Positions 36,127-44,287 of a DNA stretch of 64,000 nucleotides are shown here, in pieces. Numbering within the stretch: the first letter of the stretch is position 1; each line of letters opens with the position of its first letter. The stretch is from Rohdeia mirabilis (GTDB lineage: Bacteria > Planctomycetota > UBA1135 > GCA-002686595), in NCBI GenBank assembly GCA_007750655.1, contig CP036290.1, positions 3,596,001 to 3,660,000 of the forward strand. The letters are read 5' to 3'. The notes below the pieces were generated by a model. That model had not been told where the DNA came from and searched no databases. It saw only the letters and a program-made list of their open reading frames with translations. A program made the position numbers and the translations under genes.

Positions 36127-36267
36127 GGGAGGTCCGGACACGGGTGGGACGGGGCGGGCCGGGCGTGGAGTGCAGACGGAAGTCGACGCCAGCGGTGAAG
36201 AGCGCGAACGCGAGCGCGTAGGTCGCGGATCCTCGAAGGGCGACCTTCGACGCCACGCTTCCCTCGC

Positions 36268-36273
36268 TAGTCT
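36268..36273 (+). promoter_or_regulatory. Possible -10 element upstream of the small membrane peptide gene
   Basis: TAGTCT at 36268-36273, about 50 bp before ATG 36325, with a weak TTCGAC 16 bp further upstream. Low confidence. Confidence 0.25.
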
Positions 36274-36324
36274 AGACCCTGCCTCGCCGACCCCGGTTCC
36301 GACGTTCCGCCTTCGCTCGATCCC

Positions 36325-36423
36325 ATGAACGACCGCTCCGCCATCGCCCTGTGCGTCACCCTCTCCCTCGCCGCCGGCGCGCTCGGAGCGCTCCTGGCCG
36401 CCCCGGACCAGGACCGCGTGTGA
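36325..36423 (+). CDS. 32-residue membrane peptide overlapping the TPR gene
   Basis: ATG 36325 to TGA 36423 encodes MNDRSAIALCVTLSLAAGAL... with one hydrophobic helix and a short polar end (APDQDRV). Nearly every codon ends in G or C, whereas the overlapping TPR frame in this stretch does not, so this frame is the one under coding constraint. The stop overlaps the GTG start of the TPR gene (GTGTGA). Either it is a separate translationally coupled small protein, or the two frames are one protein joined by a frameshift (natural or a sequence error). It is too short for most gene finders. Confidence 0.6.
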   Translation: MNDRSAIALCVTLSLAAGALGALLAAPDQDRV

Positions 36424-37211
36424 GCGCGACCGACGGGATCGGCACCGCGCCCGGGGTCGAGCCGCTCGACGCGCTCGCCGCCCAGGTGCGCGACCAGGGC
36501 GACCGCATCGAACGCCTCTCGATGGAGCTCGCGAACCTCGCGGACGAGCGGCGCGCGCCCCTGCCGGCCGCGCCCGCCTTCGACACCGTCCCCGCCGCAC
36601 CGATCGAGACCGCGTCCGACGAGCCCAAGGCCGCCGCGACGCCGGACGGAACGGTCCCCGAGGACGAGATCGCCCTTCTGTTCGCGGGCGCGATGGACAG
36701 CGGAGCGGCCTGGGAGCTGATGGATCGCCTGCGCCGCTCGGGCCAACTCGACGCGGTGCTCGCCCGACTCTCCGAGTACGCCGCCGCGAACCCGACCGAC
36801 GCCGACGCCCAGTACATGGAGGGCGTCGCGTACATCATGCGCCTGCAGGAGGTCGGCGCGAGCTTCGAGGCCGGGCCGCTGGCGTCCAAGGCCGACGCCG
36901 CCTTCGACCGCACGCTCGCGCTCGACGAGGACCACCTCGATGCGCGCAAGTCGAAGGCCATCTCGCTCAGCTTCTGGCCGCCGATCATGGGCAAGGGTCC
37001 CAAGGCGATCGAGCAGTTCGAGATCCTGATCGAGAAGCAGCAGAAGTTCCCGGTGCAGGACGACTTCGCCGAGAACTACGTGCTGCTCGGCAACCTGCAC
37101 CTGCAGGCGGGCGATCAGGAGCAGGCGATCGCCGTGCTCGAGCAGGGTCTGGCGGCGCACCCGGACGACGCGGATCTGGCGTCCCAACTCGCGGCGCTGA
37201 AGAAGCAGTAG
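36420..37211 (+). CDS. TPR repeat protein
   Basis: I place the start at GTG 36420, where coding-type codon use begins (263 residues, VSATDGIGTAPGVEPLDALA); the frame is open from 36351, but that stretch lacks GC3 bias. A short coiled-coil-like helix (LAAQVRDQGDRIERLSMELANLA) is followed by Ala/Pro linker. Then come TPR-like helices: LMDRLRRSGQLDAVLARLSEYAAANPTDADAQYMEGVAYIMR, ASKADAAFDRTLALDEDHLDARKSKAISL, and a clean C-terminal TPR (AENYVLLGNLHLQAGDQEQAIAVLEQGLAAHPDDADL). No signal of its own; if joined to the preceding 32-residue membrane segment, it would be anchored with TPRs in the periplasm. A CsaA-like gene starts 11 bp downstream. Confidence 0.8.
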   Translation: MSATDGIGTAPGVEPLDALAAQVRDQGDRIERLSMELANLADERRAPLPAAPAFDTVPAAPIETASDEPKAAATPDGTVPEDEIALLFAGAMDSGAAWELMDRLRRSGQLDAVLARLSEYAAANPTDADAQYMEGVAYIMRLQEVGASFEAGPLASKADAAFDRTLALDEDHLDARKSKAISLSFWPPIMGKGPKAIEQFEILIEKQQKFPVQDDFAENYVLLGNLHLQAGDQEQAIAVLEQGLAAHPDDADLASQLAALKKQ

Positions 37212-37222
37212 CGCAGGCGGCG

Positions 37223-37588
37223 ATGGGATCGACCGACGCCGACGGCGCCCTTCTCGACTTCGAGCGCGTGGACGTGCGCGTCGGCACGGTCGCGCGCTGC
37301 GAAGCGTTCCCCGAAGGGCGCTACTCGACGCACGTGCTGTGGATCGACCTCGGCGCCGAACTCGGTCGGATGAAGTCGCTCGCGCGGCTGGTGCACTACG
37401 GCGATCCGAGCGCACTCGTCGGACGCCAGGTCCTGTGCCTGGTCGGACTCGAGCCGCGTCAGATCGGTTCGCACACGAGTCAGGTCCTGACCCTCGCGGT
37501 CCCCGACGCGAACGGCGACGCGGTGCTGGTCGTGCCCGACCCGAACGCTGCCGGCGGCGACGTGCCCGCGGGCGGCCGGCTCTTCTGA
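37223..37588 (+). CDS. csaA: CsaA-like tRNA-binding (EMAP/OB-fold) domain protein
   Basis: This encodes 121 residues from ATG 37223, one OB-fold tRNA-binding domain of the EMAP II/CsaA type: DFERVDVRVGTVARCEAFPEGRYSTHVLWIDLGAELG, then GRQVLCLVGLEPRQIGSHTSQVLTLAVPDANGDAVLVVPD. CsaA is reported as a chaperone linked to secretion, and the fold binds tRNA and structured nucleic acids. Stand-alone copies like this are common; the methionyl-tRNA synthetase C-terminal domain is the main alternative relation. Co-transcription with the upstream TPR gene (11 bp gap) is likely, which is a loose hint of a chaperone or export role. Confidence 0.85.
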   Translation: MGSTDADGALLDFERVDVRVGTVARCEAFPEGRYSTHVLWIDLGAELGRMKSLARLVHYGDPSALVGRQVLCLVGLEPRQIGSHTSQVLTLAVPDANGDAVLVVPDPNAAGGDVPAGGRLF

Positions 37589-37622
37589 GCCGTCGCCCGA
37601 GTCGTCTTCCGCGGCCTCGAAC

Positions 37623-39053
37623 TCAGGGGATCGTGTCCAACAGGGCGTGGGTCTCGTTCTCCCACAGACCGCTCGGATTCGCGGCCAGATAGGCCAACAG
37701 CGCATCGCGCGCCCGCTGGGTGTCGCCAGCCCCGAGCCATGCCTCCGCCGCCTTGATGTGCAGGGCCAGCGGCAGTTCGTCGATGCGGTCCCCCACTTCC
37801 GCGCACAGTCCCTCGAACACGACGGCGGCGTCGGAGAAGCGCTCGCCCTCGAGCAGCATCTCGCCCTTCAGACCGCGCGCGCTGAACGAATGGGGATCGA
37901 GCACGAGCGCGCGTTCGATCGCCGCGGCGGCCGCGGCGCGCGACTCGACGTTCAGGCGTTCGAGCTCCGCGGCGGGATAGCCCTTCGCGATCAGCCCTTC
38001 GCGCGTCGCGACCGAGTCGAGCGCGTCGAAGGCCGCGTCCACCGCCACCCGCGCGCGCGCCTGGAGGAACGCGCGCCCCTGACCGAGGTCTTCGCGCGCG
38101 ACGCCCAACTCGCACATGCGCAGGTACCAACGCTCGCGATCCTCGTCGGTGCGCTCGCGTCCCGCCGCGTCGAGTTCGAGCGCCGCGACCATCGCCGCCG
38201 TCGCCGCGGCGCGCAGGCTGCCCGTCAGCTTCGCGCGCACGTCGAGCCCTTCGGCCAGGAGGCTCTCGTACAGCTCGACCGCGCGTTCGAGGTCCGCGCC
38301 GGTGGCGAGCGCATCGGCCAACGCTTCGCGCGCACGGACCTCGTCGGGCGTGTGCTCGACGGCCTTGCGCGCGGTGTCCACCGCCGTGGCCACGTCGCCC
38401 GAGCGCAGGGCACTCTGTGACGCGAGCAGGTACGCGGCACCGAGCGCGCGCTCGACGAACGGCAGGGTCGGATCCGCGCGCTGGGCCTCGAGCAGGAGCT
38501 CGAGTCCACTGCGCGCTCCACCCGGTGTGCAGATGCCGAGCACGCCGTGCGCACGCACGAGTTCGGGCACACGACCGTGGGCCGCGCGCGCCGCGTCGAG
38601 TTCGGCCTGCGCGTCGTCGAGTCGTCCGCGCCAGGCGAAGATCTCGACCAGCGCGGCGACCGGTCGCGGGTCGCCGGGCCGCTCCGTCGACGCCTGCCGC
38701 AGGAGTCGCACCGCTTCGAAGAGGTCGCCCTCCATGTCGGCCAGGCGCGCGCGCAGGAGCGGCTCTTCGGTGCCGGCGGCGAGCGCCACTTCGTCGACCA
38801 GCGCGCGGGCCTCGGCCAGGCGACGGTGGTCGAGGGCCGCCCGGGCGGCCACCACCTGGGGATCGGTGCTGCGCGAACCGGCGTAGGCGGAGACCGGCAG
38901 GTCCGACGCGCTCCCGCCGTCGTCACACCCCGCGGGCAGGACCAGAGCGAGCGCGGCGACCAGGGCGCACCAGCGCGGCAGGGCACCGAGCACGCCGGCG
39001 GGCACGGGGCGAGGAGCAGGGGCGGAGGCGGACGACGGCGAGGACTCGGACAT
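37623..39053 (-). CDS. TPR repeat lipoprotein
   Basis: This encodes 476 residues from ATG 39053. A long N-terminal region (residues 1-42) ends in a hydrophobic segment CALVAALALVLPAGC with a lipobox-like Cys43 (imperfect, Pro at -3). Mature TPR-type repeats follow: VAARAALDHRRLAEARALVDEVAL, LRQASTERPGDPRPVAALVEIFAWRGRLDDAQAELDAARAA, VDTARKAVEHTPDEVRAREALADALATGADLERAVELYESLLAEG, AAIERALVLDPHSFSARGLKGEMLLEGERFSDAAVVFEGLC. A periplasmic or outer-membrane scaffold is likely. It is divergent from the uracil-DNA glycosylase gene (start codons 67 bp apart) and convergent to csaA. Its style recalls the TPR proteins of the secretin/ExbBD block. Confidence 0.8.
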   Translation of the reverse strand: MSESSPSSASAPAPRPVPAGVLGALPRWCALVAALALVLPAGCDDGGSASDLPVSAYAGSRSTDPQVVAARAALDHRRLAEARALVDEVALAAGTEEPLLRARLADMEGDLFEAVRLLRQASTERPGDPRPVAALVEIFAWRGRLDDAQAELDAARAAHGRVPELVRAHGVLGICTPGGARSGLELLLEAQRADPTLPFVERALGAAYLLASQSALRSGDVATAVDTARKAVEHTPDEVRAREALADALATGADLERAVELYESLLAEGLDVRAKLTGSLRAAATAAMVAALELDAAGRERTDEDRERWYLRMCELGVAREDLGQGRAFLQARARVAVDAAFDALDSVATREGLIAKGYPAAELERLNVESRAAAAAAIERALVLDPHSFSARGLKGEMLLEGERFSDAAVVFEGLCAEVGDRIDELPLALHIKAAEAWLGAGDTQRARDALLAYLAANPSGLWENETHALLDTIP

Positions 39054-39120
39054 GCCGCGGGAGGATAGCGGCGCGCGGACCTCGCGCCGTCGCCGGCGGC
39101 CTGGCATCCTCGGGCGACCG

Positions 39121-40068
39121 ATGGACCCGTCCACCCCCCGAGCCGATCCGGCCGACGAACTGGCCGCTCTGGTCCGCGCCGCCGAGCGCCTGGCGCGCCG
39201 CGCCCAGGGCCTGGGCCGGCCGGCGGGCCGCGCGCCGAGACTCGCGGCGATCCAGCCCGCACCGGGCCGGGCCGGGGCTCCGACCCCGCACCCGGGGGCC
39301 GAGCCGCAGCAGCGGGCCGCGCGACCGGCCGCTGAGGCGAGCGCAGCAGTAGCGGCATCGGCGACCCGCCAGACCCGACCGGCCCCTCCGGCGGCCGGAG
39401 GCCCCCAACGGGGTCCACGCCCGTCCCAGGCGGCCCCCTCCGCCGTCGCGCCGTCCACCCGGACCGCCCCCCCGCCCACCGGCCCTCCGCCCACCGCCGC
39501 CGTGGCGGCCGCCGCCAGCACCCTCGACGAGCTGGAGGCCGCCGTGGCCGGCTGCCGGGCCTGCGCCCTGTGCACCGCCCGCACCCGGACCGTCTTCGCC
39601 GACGGGAACCCGACCGCGCGCCTCATGTTCGTGGGCGAGGCCCCGGGCCAGGAGGAAGACGCTCAGGGTAAACCCTTCGTCGGGCCCTCTGGACAGCTCC
39701 TGACGGACATCATCGCCAAGGGCATGGGCCTGGACCGGGCCCAGGACGTCTACATCGCCAACGTGGTGAAGTGCCGCCCGCCCGGCAACCGCGACCCCCT
39801 GCCCGAGGAGAAGGCCACCTGCGCCCCCTTCCTCGCCCGGCAGATCGAGCTCGTGGATCCGAAGGTGATCGTGCCCCTGGGTCGCCACGCGGGGACCCAC
39901 ATGCTCCAGAACACCGCTTCGATGGGGCGTCTGCGGGGCCAGGTGGTCCAGCGCGACGGCCGCGCCATCGTCCCCACCTACCACCCGGCCTACCTGCTGC
40001 GGACTCCGTCGAAGAAGCGCGAGTGCTGGGCCGACATCCAGTTGGCCATGGCCGAGTTGGCCCGCTGA
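39121..40068 (+). CDS. Family 4 (Fe-S) uracil-DNA glycosylase
   Basis: This removes uracil from DNA as the first step of base excision repair. The product is 315 residues from ATG 39121; the frame opens at 39052, but the extra 23 residues are Arg-rich without support. Residues ~1-125 are a low-complexity Pro/Ala/Arg region of unknown use. The catalytic domain follows: CRACALC (first pair of cluster Cys), LMFVGEAPGQEEDAQGKPFVGPSGQLL (motif A, with Glu in place of Asp, as in family 4), YIANVVKCRPPGNRDP (third Cys), a fourth Cys in ATCAPFL, and YHPAYLLR (motif B). The four Cys bind a [4Fe-4S] cluster. Confidence 0.93.
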   Translation: MDPSTPRADPADELAALVRAAERLARRAQGLGRPAGRAPRLAAIQPAPGRAGAPTPHPGAEPQQRAARPAAEASAAVAASATRQTRPAPPAAGGPQRGPRPSQAAPSAVAPSTRTAPPPTGPPPTAAVAAAASTLDELEAAVAGCRACALCTARTRTVFADGNPTARLMFVGEAPGQEEDAQGKPFVGPSGQLLTDIIAKGMGLDRAQDVYIANVVKCRPPGNRDPLPEEKATCAPFLARQIELVDPKVIVPLGRHAGTHMLQNTASMGRLRGQVVQRDGRAIVPTYHPAYLLRTPSKKRECWADIQLAMAELAR

Positions 40069-40604
40069 TCGGCGAACGCGGTCGGAGCGGTGAGCAGCGT
40101 GCGACGGCGCTCGATCCCATGGGCCCGATCGCTCGGTAGCCGGCCCGGCACCGCGCGGTAGGGGTGCCCGACGTGTCCTTCCCGGGTCCGCCACCCCTTT
40201 CGGCTTGGTTGACCCCCTCTTGGGGCACCGCTATTCTCCCCAGCCTTCTCGTCCGTCGCCCACGCGTCCTCGGACCATCGCACTCCGCTCGAGCGGCGTG
40301 CGTCGGTCCGCTCCGAGGCCGCCGATCGCGACACCCAACGGGCGTGACCCCGAGAGCCCGCGCGGCCCTCGTACGGTCCTTCGACCCAGCGCCCATCGGA
40401 CTCGACCGCGGACTCGCTCCACGGCCGTTCCCCCCTCCCTCGGTACACCCCCACACGAGCGTCGACGCGCGACAGCCCATCCGGCCGTCGCGTGCCCGCC
40501 GTTCCTCCCCGCCCATCGGGCTTCGACCGTCGATCCGTTCCACGCGCCGTGCGCACGGAACCTCACGACGACGCGTCGTCCCGGAGCAACGCACCCATCC
40601 ATCC
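40069..40604 (+). other. 536-bp leader of the secretin gene
   Basis: No gene is supported; the secretin frame is open back to 40164 but without coding bias or a signal peptide. It contains the good promoter at 40209-40237, so the transcript would carry a 5' untranslated leader of about 360 nt, long enough for a structured regulator. I recognise no riboswitch. Confidence 0.5.
40209..40237 (+). promoter_or_regulatory. Sigma70-type promoter for the first secretin gene
   Basis: TTGACC (40209-40214), a 17-bp spacer, TATTCT (40232-40237). The best promoter match in the window. It lies 368 bp before the start codon. Confidence 0.7.
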
Positions 40605-43310
40605 ATGCGCGTTCGCACCCTGCTCCTCCCCCTGCTCCTTCCCTCCGCCGCCCTGTTCACGTTGACCGCCTGTGCCTCCACCGGCACGAACGGCGCGGCG
40701 AACGGCAACGTGGCCGCGGACACCGATGCGAGCACGCTCGCGGCGGAACACTCCGCCCGCACGAGCGGCACCGAATCGAGCGGCACCGAATCGACGCTCG
40801 CGATCGAAGCGGTGGCCACCACGCCGGTCGCGTCGCTGAGCGGTCGCACCGCCGAAGCGTCGCTGGCCGCGAACGGTTCGGCCGAGCCGGGTCAGGACAC
40901 CCAGGACTTCGTCGACACGGCCAAGCGCCGCGCCGAGCGCACGCAGCTCATGGTCCAGGAGTACCTGGCCCAGGGCGACGCGTACTACGACCGCGCTCAA
41001 CTCGAGGAAGCGCTCGTGGCCTACGCCCACGCGCTGACGCTCGATCCCAACAGCGTCCCCGCCCAGGACGGTCTGCGTCGCGTGCGTGCGACGCTCGGCG
41101 ACGACCTGATCGAAGCCGGCGACATGCTGCAGGACCAGGCGAACATCACGCTGGTGCGTCAGCAGCTGGCGAAGATCGAGGCGGAGGACGAGCTGCTCAA
41201 GGGCGACAACGCCATGCGCCTCGGCAACTTCACCGAAGCCATCCAGGCCTACGGACGCGCGCGCAACATCCTGATGATGCAGCCGCTGATCCGCACCGGT
41301 GACCTCGACCTCGAGATCGTCCAGCGCCGCATCGACAACGCGAACGCCGCCAAGGACGACGCCGTCGTGCGACGCGAGCAGATGGCGATCGACGACGCCG
41401 CCCGCGACCGCGCCGAGGCCGAGCGCGAGGAACAGGAGTACCGCGAGCGCAAGCTCAAGAAGTGGTACGCCGACGCGCACCAGGCCTTCCTCGCCGACGA
41501 CTACGACGAGGCCCGTTCGAAGGCCGAGCTGATCCTGACCTGGGACCCGGGCAACCAGTCCGCCAAGGAGATGCGCGAGATCGCGAACGTCGCGCAGCTC
41601 AACAAGGTCGACGCCGACCTGCGCAAGAGCTACCGCGAGCAGTGGATCCGCACGATGGCGGATCTGGAGCAGAGCGACGTGCCCCAGGTCGAAGCGCTCA
41701 AGTACGACCGCGAGCGCTGGAGCGAGGTCTACGACCGCGAGCCCCACGGCTTCACGAGCGCCGGCGTGGGCGAGAGCCCCGAGCGCACGCGCGTCACGAA
41801 CCTGCTGCGCTCCGAGCGCGTCCCCGCTCGCTTCGGCGACGGTGAAGAAGGCGCGCCGCTGCAGGCCGTCGCCGCGTTCCTCTCCCAGAACACGGGCGTG
41901 AACTTCCTCCTCTCGGCCGAGGTCAAGGACCTCGACGAGGAGGAGACCGCGGTGAACCTGAACATGGGCGACCGCTCGGTCTTCGAGGTGCTCGAGCTGA
42001 TCGCGCTCACCTCCGACGCCGTGCGCTGGACCATCCAGGACGGAACGGTCAAGTTCGTCACCGCCGAGGAAGAGGTCGGCAGCTACGGGCTGCAGACCTA
42101 CGAGGTGCGCGACCTGATCCGCGCCCCGCGCGACTTCCCCGGTCCGGAGATCAACGTGCAGCCCTCCGAGGGCATCGAGTACGTCGAGGACGAAGAACTC
42201 GACATCGAGGCCACGGTCCTCACCGGCGACGAACTCGTCGGTCTGATCGAAGAGAACGTGTCGCCCGACTCCTGGGACGGCGGTTCGATCGAGCTGACCG
42301 AGACCGGCGTGCTCACCGTCTACCAGACCCCCGAGGTCCACGGGCAGATCAAGGACCTCCTCGAGGACCTGCGCGCCCTGGCAGGAATCATGGTCGACAT
42401 CCAGACCCGCTTCCTGCGCGTGCAGGACTCCTTCCTCGAGGAGATCGGCGTCGACTTCCGCGGCCTCGGTGCGCCGGGCCTCGGCGACGGCAACCAGTTC
42501 GACGACTTCGGTCCCACCGGCACCCAGTCCGACGGTCTGAACGACACGATCGGCCTGACCAGTGACACGGGCGTCTTCTTCGACGCCGGCAACGGCGAGT
42601 CGGTCGCCGGTCGCGTCGAGAACCTGTTCGACACCACGATCGGTCGGGACGACTTCCAGGCCACCGGTGGCTTCTCCGGCTCCTGGACCTACCTCGGCGA
42701 CCTGCAGCTCGAGATGCTGCTGCGCGCCGTGAGCAAGGCCGAACGCGTCGAAGTGGTCACCGCACCGCGCCTGCTCGTGTTCAACAGCGCGCGGGCCAGC
42801 CTGCAGGTGCTGAACCAGTTCGCCTACGTGCAGGACTACAACGTCGAGATCGCCACGGCGTCCTCGATCGCGGACCCGGTGATCCAGGTCATCCAGGACG
42901 GCGTCGTGCTCGACGTGCGCCCGGTGGTGTCGGCCGACCGCCGCTTCATCACCCTCGACCTGCGTCCGACGGTGGCCGTGCTGACCCAGCCGATCGCGAG
43001 CTTCATCACCACTTTGAACGTGGCGACGACGGTCGAGATCCAACTGCCCGAGTTGGAGATCCAGCGCCTGCGCACGGTCGTCTCCGTCCCCGACGGCGGC
43101 ACGATCCTGCTCGGTGGCCTGCGCCTGCACACGAACAAGAACGACGAGTCCGGTGTGCCGATCCTGCGCAACATCCCGATCGTCAGCCTCTTCTTCGAGC
43201 GCAAGGCCAACTTCATCGACAACCGCAAGACGCTCATCCTGCTGACGGCGAACATCATCATCCCGCAGGAGATGGCGCCCTCGCCCGTCGAGCTCGGCCC
43301 GATTCGCTGA
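40605..43310 (+). CDS. Secretin-domain outer membrane lipoprotein with TPR N terminus (copy 1)
   Basis: This encodes 901 residues from ATG 40605. Signal peptide with lipobox LTAC (Cys23). Ser/Thr/Ala-rich linker to ~100. Residues ~105-165 hold TPR motifs (AQGDAYYDRAQLEEALVAYAHALTLDPNSVPAQ), ~200-325 long charged helices and a further TPR (ADAHQAFLADDYDEARSKAELILTWDPGN). Residues ~415-490 look like a secretin/TonB short N-terminal domain; ~545-620 like an N-domain of GspD/PilQ. The secretin barrel domain (residues ~690-895) ends with the family signature VPILRNIPIVSLFF. Secretins form large gated OM channels for type II secretion or type IV pili, but no GspE/F, PilT or pseudopilin gene is nearby. 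It is paralogous to the gene at 52157 and precedes TPR/ExbBD genes. Confidence 0.88.
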   Translation: MRVRTLLLPLLLPSAALFTLTACASTGTNGAANGNVAADTDASTLAAEHSARTSGTESSGTESTLAIEAVATTPVASLSGRTAEASLAANGSAEPGQDTQDFVDTAKRRAERTQLMVQEYLAQGDAYYDRAQLEEALVAYAHALTLDPNSVPAQDGLRRVRATLGDDLIEAGDMLQDQANITLVRQQLAKIEAEDELLKGDNAMRLGNFTEAIQAYGRARNILMMQPLIRTGDLDLEIVQRRIDNANAAKDDAVVRREQMAIDDAARDRAEAEREEQEYRERKLKKWYADAHQAFLADDYDEARSKAELILTWDPGNQSAKEMREIANVAQLNKVDADLRKSYREQWIRTMADLEQSDVPQVEALKYDRERWSEVYDREPHGFTSAGVGESPERTRVTNLLRSERVPARFGDGEEGAPLQAVAAFLSQNTGVNFLLSAEVKDLDEEETAVNLNMGDRSVFEVLELIALTSDAVRWTIQDGTVKFVTAEEEVGSYGLQTYEVRDLIRAPRDFPGPEINVQPSEGIEYVEDEELDIEATVLTGDELVGLIEENVSPDSWDGGSIELTETGVLTVYQTPEVHGQIKDLLEDLRALAGIMVDIQTRFLRVQDSFLEEIGVDFRGLGAPGLGDGNQFDDFGPTGTQSDGLNDTIGLTSDTGVFFDAGNGESVAGRVENLFDTTIGRDDFQATGGFSGSWTYLGDLQLEMLLRAVSKAERVEVVTAPRLLVFNSARASLQVLNQFAYVQDYNVEIATASSIADPVIQVIQDGVVLDVRPVVSADRRFITLDLRPTVAVLTQPIASFITTLNVATTVEIQLPELEIQRLRTVVSVPDGGTILLGGLRLHTNKNDESGVPILRNIPIVSLFFERKANFIDNRKTLILLTANIIIPQEMAPSPVELGPIR

Positions 43311-43356
43311 GCGTCCGACCCGGACGCGCCCCCCACGGTTCGCCGTGAGGTGGGCA

Positions 43357-43396
43357 GCAGCAGGCCCGATCGCGCACGCGCGGTCGGGCCTGCTGC
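43357..43396 (+). terminator. Terminator hairpin after secretin gene 1
   Basis: A 16-base stem with one G:U pair (gcagcaggcccgatcg and its partner ending gggcctgctgc), 47 bp after the stop. It separates secretin 1 transcription from the TPR/ExbBD genes. Confidence 0.7.
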
Positions 43397-43494
43397 ATGG
43401 CTGGCCCCCACTTCGTTCGCGCGCGACCACCCGTCGTCGCCGTGCTCGGTCTTTCGGTCGCTGGGTCTGCGCGGCGGAGTGCACTCCGCGGGTG

Positions 43495-43578
43495 GACGAC
43501 CTGTTCGACGACCGGTTCGACGACCGGCTCGACGACTGGTTCGACGACTGGTTCGACGACTGGTTCGACGACCGGTTC
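43495..43578. repeat. 12-bp tandem repeat, seven copies
   Basis: The unit gacgac[c/t]ggttc occurs seven times in a row (two copies differ by one or two bases), in an intergenic region. In frame, the + strand would read Asp-Asp-Trp/Arg-Phe repeats and the - strand Val-Glu-Pro-Val repeats, but neither is part of a supported gene. Confidence 0.9.
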
Positions 43579-44018
43579 GTGCCGTCCGAGTCTCGCCGAC
43601 CGCAGCGCCCCTGACGTTCGCAGCGGTTCGGACGCCGTCGCCGACCGGAGAACCCGTCGCCCCCGCTCCACGCGCGCGTTCGGGCCGCGTGAGCCGTCGA
43701 TGCGACCGGAGCGCCGGTGACGTTCGACGCGCTGCACGCGGGCCGGACCTCTCAAACCTGGGCCGCGGGTGTGGTCCCGCCCCCATGTCGGTTAGTCTGC
43801 TGCGCCCTGGACCCCCCGCACCCGCCCCGGTGCGCGATTCCTGGGGCGCCGGGTGCTCCGCACTGAACCCCATCAGTTCGGCTCCCGTTCGAAACACCGC
43901 CGATCCCACCGGGTAGCCCATCACGACGCGGGGACCCCGCTGGCCCCGGAGCACCGCGACCGGCGGGACGCTCCGAGGTCTCGTTCCTCTCGCCCGCCCA
44001 GGCGACGGGGTGGACCTC

Positions 44019-44063
44019 GCTCCGAACCGCCCCGCTCCGAACCGCGCCGCTCCGAACCGCGCC
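44019..44063. repeat. 15-bp tandem repeat, three copies
   Basis: cgctccgaaccgc[c/g]c occurs at 44019-44033, 44034-44048 and 44049-44063, with a decayed fourth copy next to it, upstream of the 963-residue TPR gene. Confidence 0.8.
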
Positions 44064-44106
44064 GATTCAAGAACGCGCCGCGCGACCGATCGCGGCTCGT
44101 CCCGAC

Positions 44107-44196
44107 ACCGCGCGACCGAACACCGCGCGACCTCGTACCGCGCGATCCAGCACCGCGCCACCGAACACCGCGCCACCGAACACCGCGCTCCTCGAT
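44107..44196. repeat. 15-bp tandem repeat, six copies
   Basis: accgcgcgaccgaac and close variants run six times without a break (44107-44196), ending 91 bp before the TPR gene start. Copies 4 and 5 (44152-44181) are identical. The region would be in the mRNA leader. Confidence 0.85.
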
Positions 44197-44287
44197 CCAC
44201 GAGAGCGCGCCCATCACCACCGCCGCGCGCGCCGACCCACGGTGCGAGAGCGCGACGGTCCACCTCGACAGCGACCCGCACCCTTCG

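Larger units (their letters stand above)
43311..44287. other. Nearly 1-kb gap with two minisatellites, no gene
   Basis: Apart from the terminator (43357-43396) and the 12-bp and 15-bp arrays listed separately, I see no gene. The frame of the next CDS is open upstream to 43853, but its codons show no GC3 bias and the product is Arg/Pro/Thr-rich. A tagtct box (43793-43798) may be a -10 element. Confidence 0.5.

Noticed and set aside
43495..43578. Repeat protein with Asp-Asp-Trp-Phe or Val-Glu-Pro-Val units
   Set aside because: The open frames through the 12-bp repeats lack start signals and coding bias on either side; they are intergenic minisatellite DNA.
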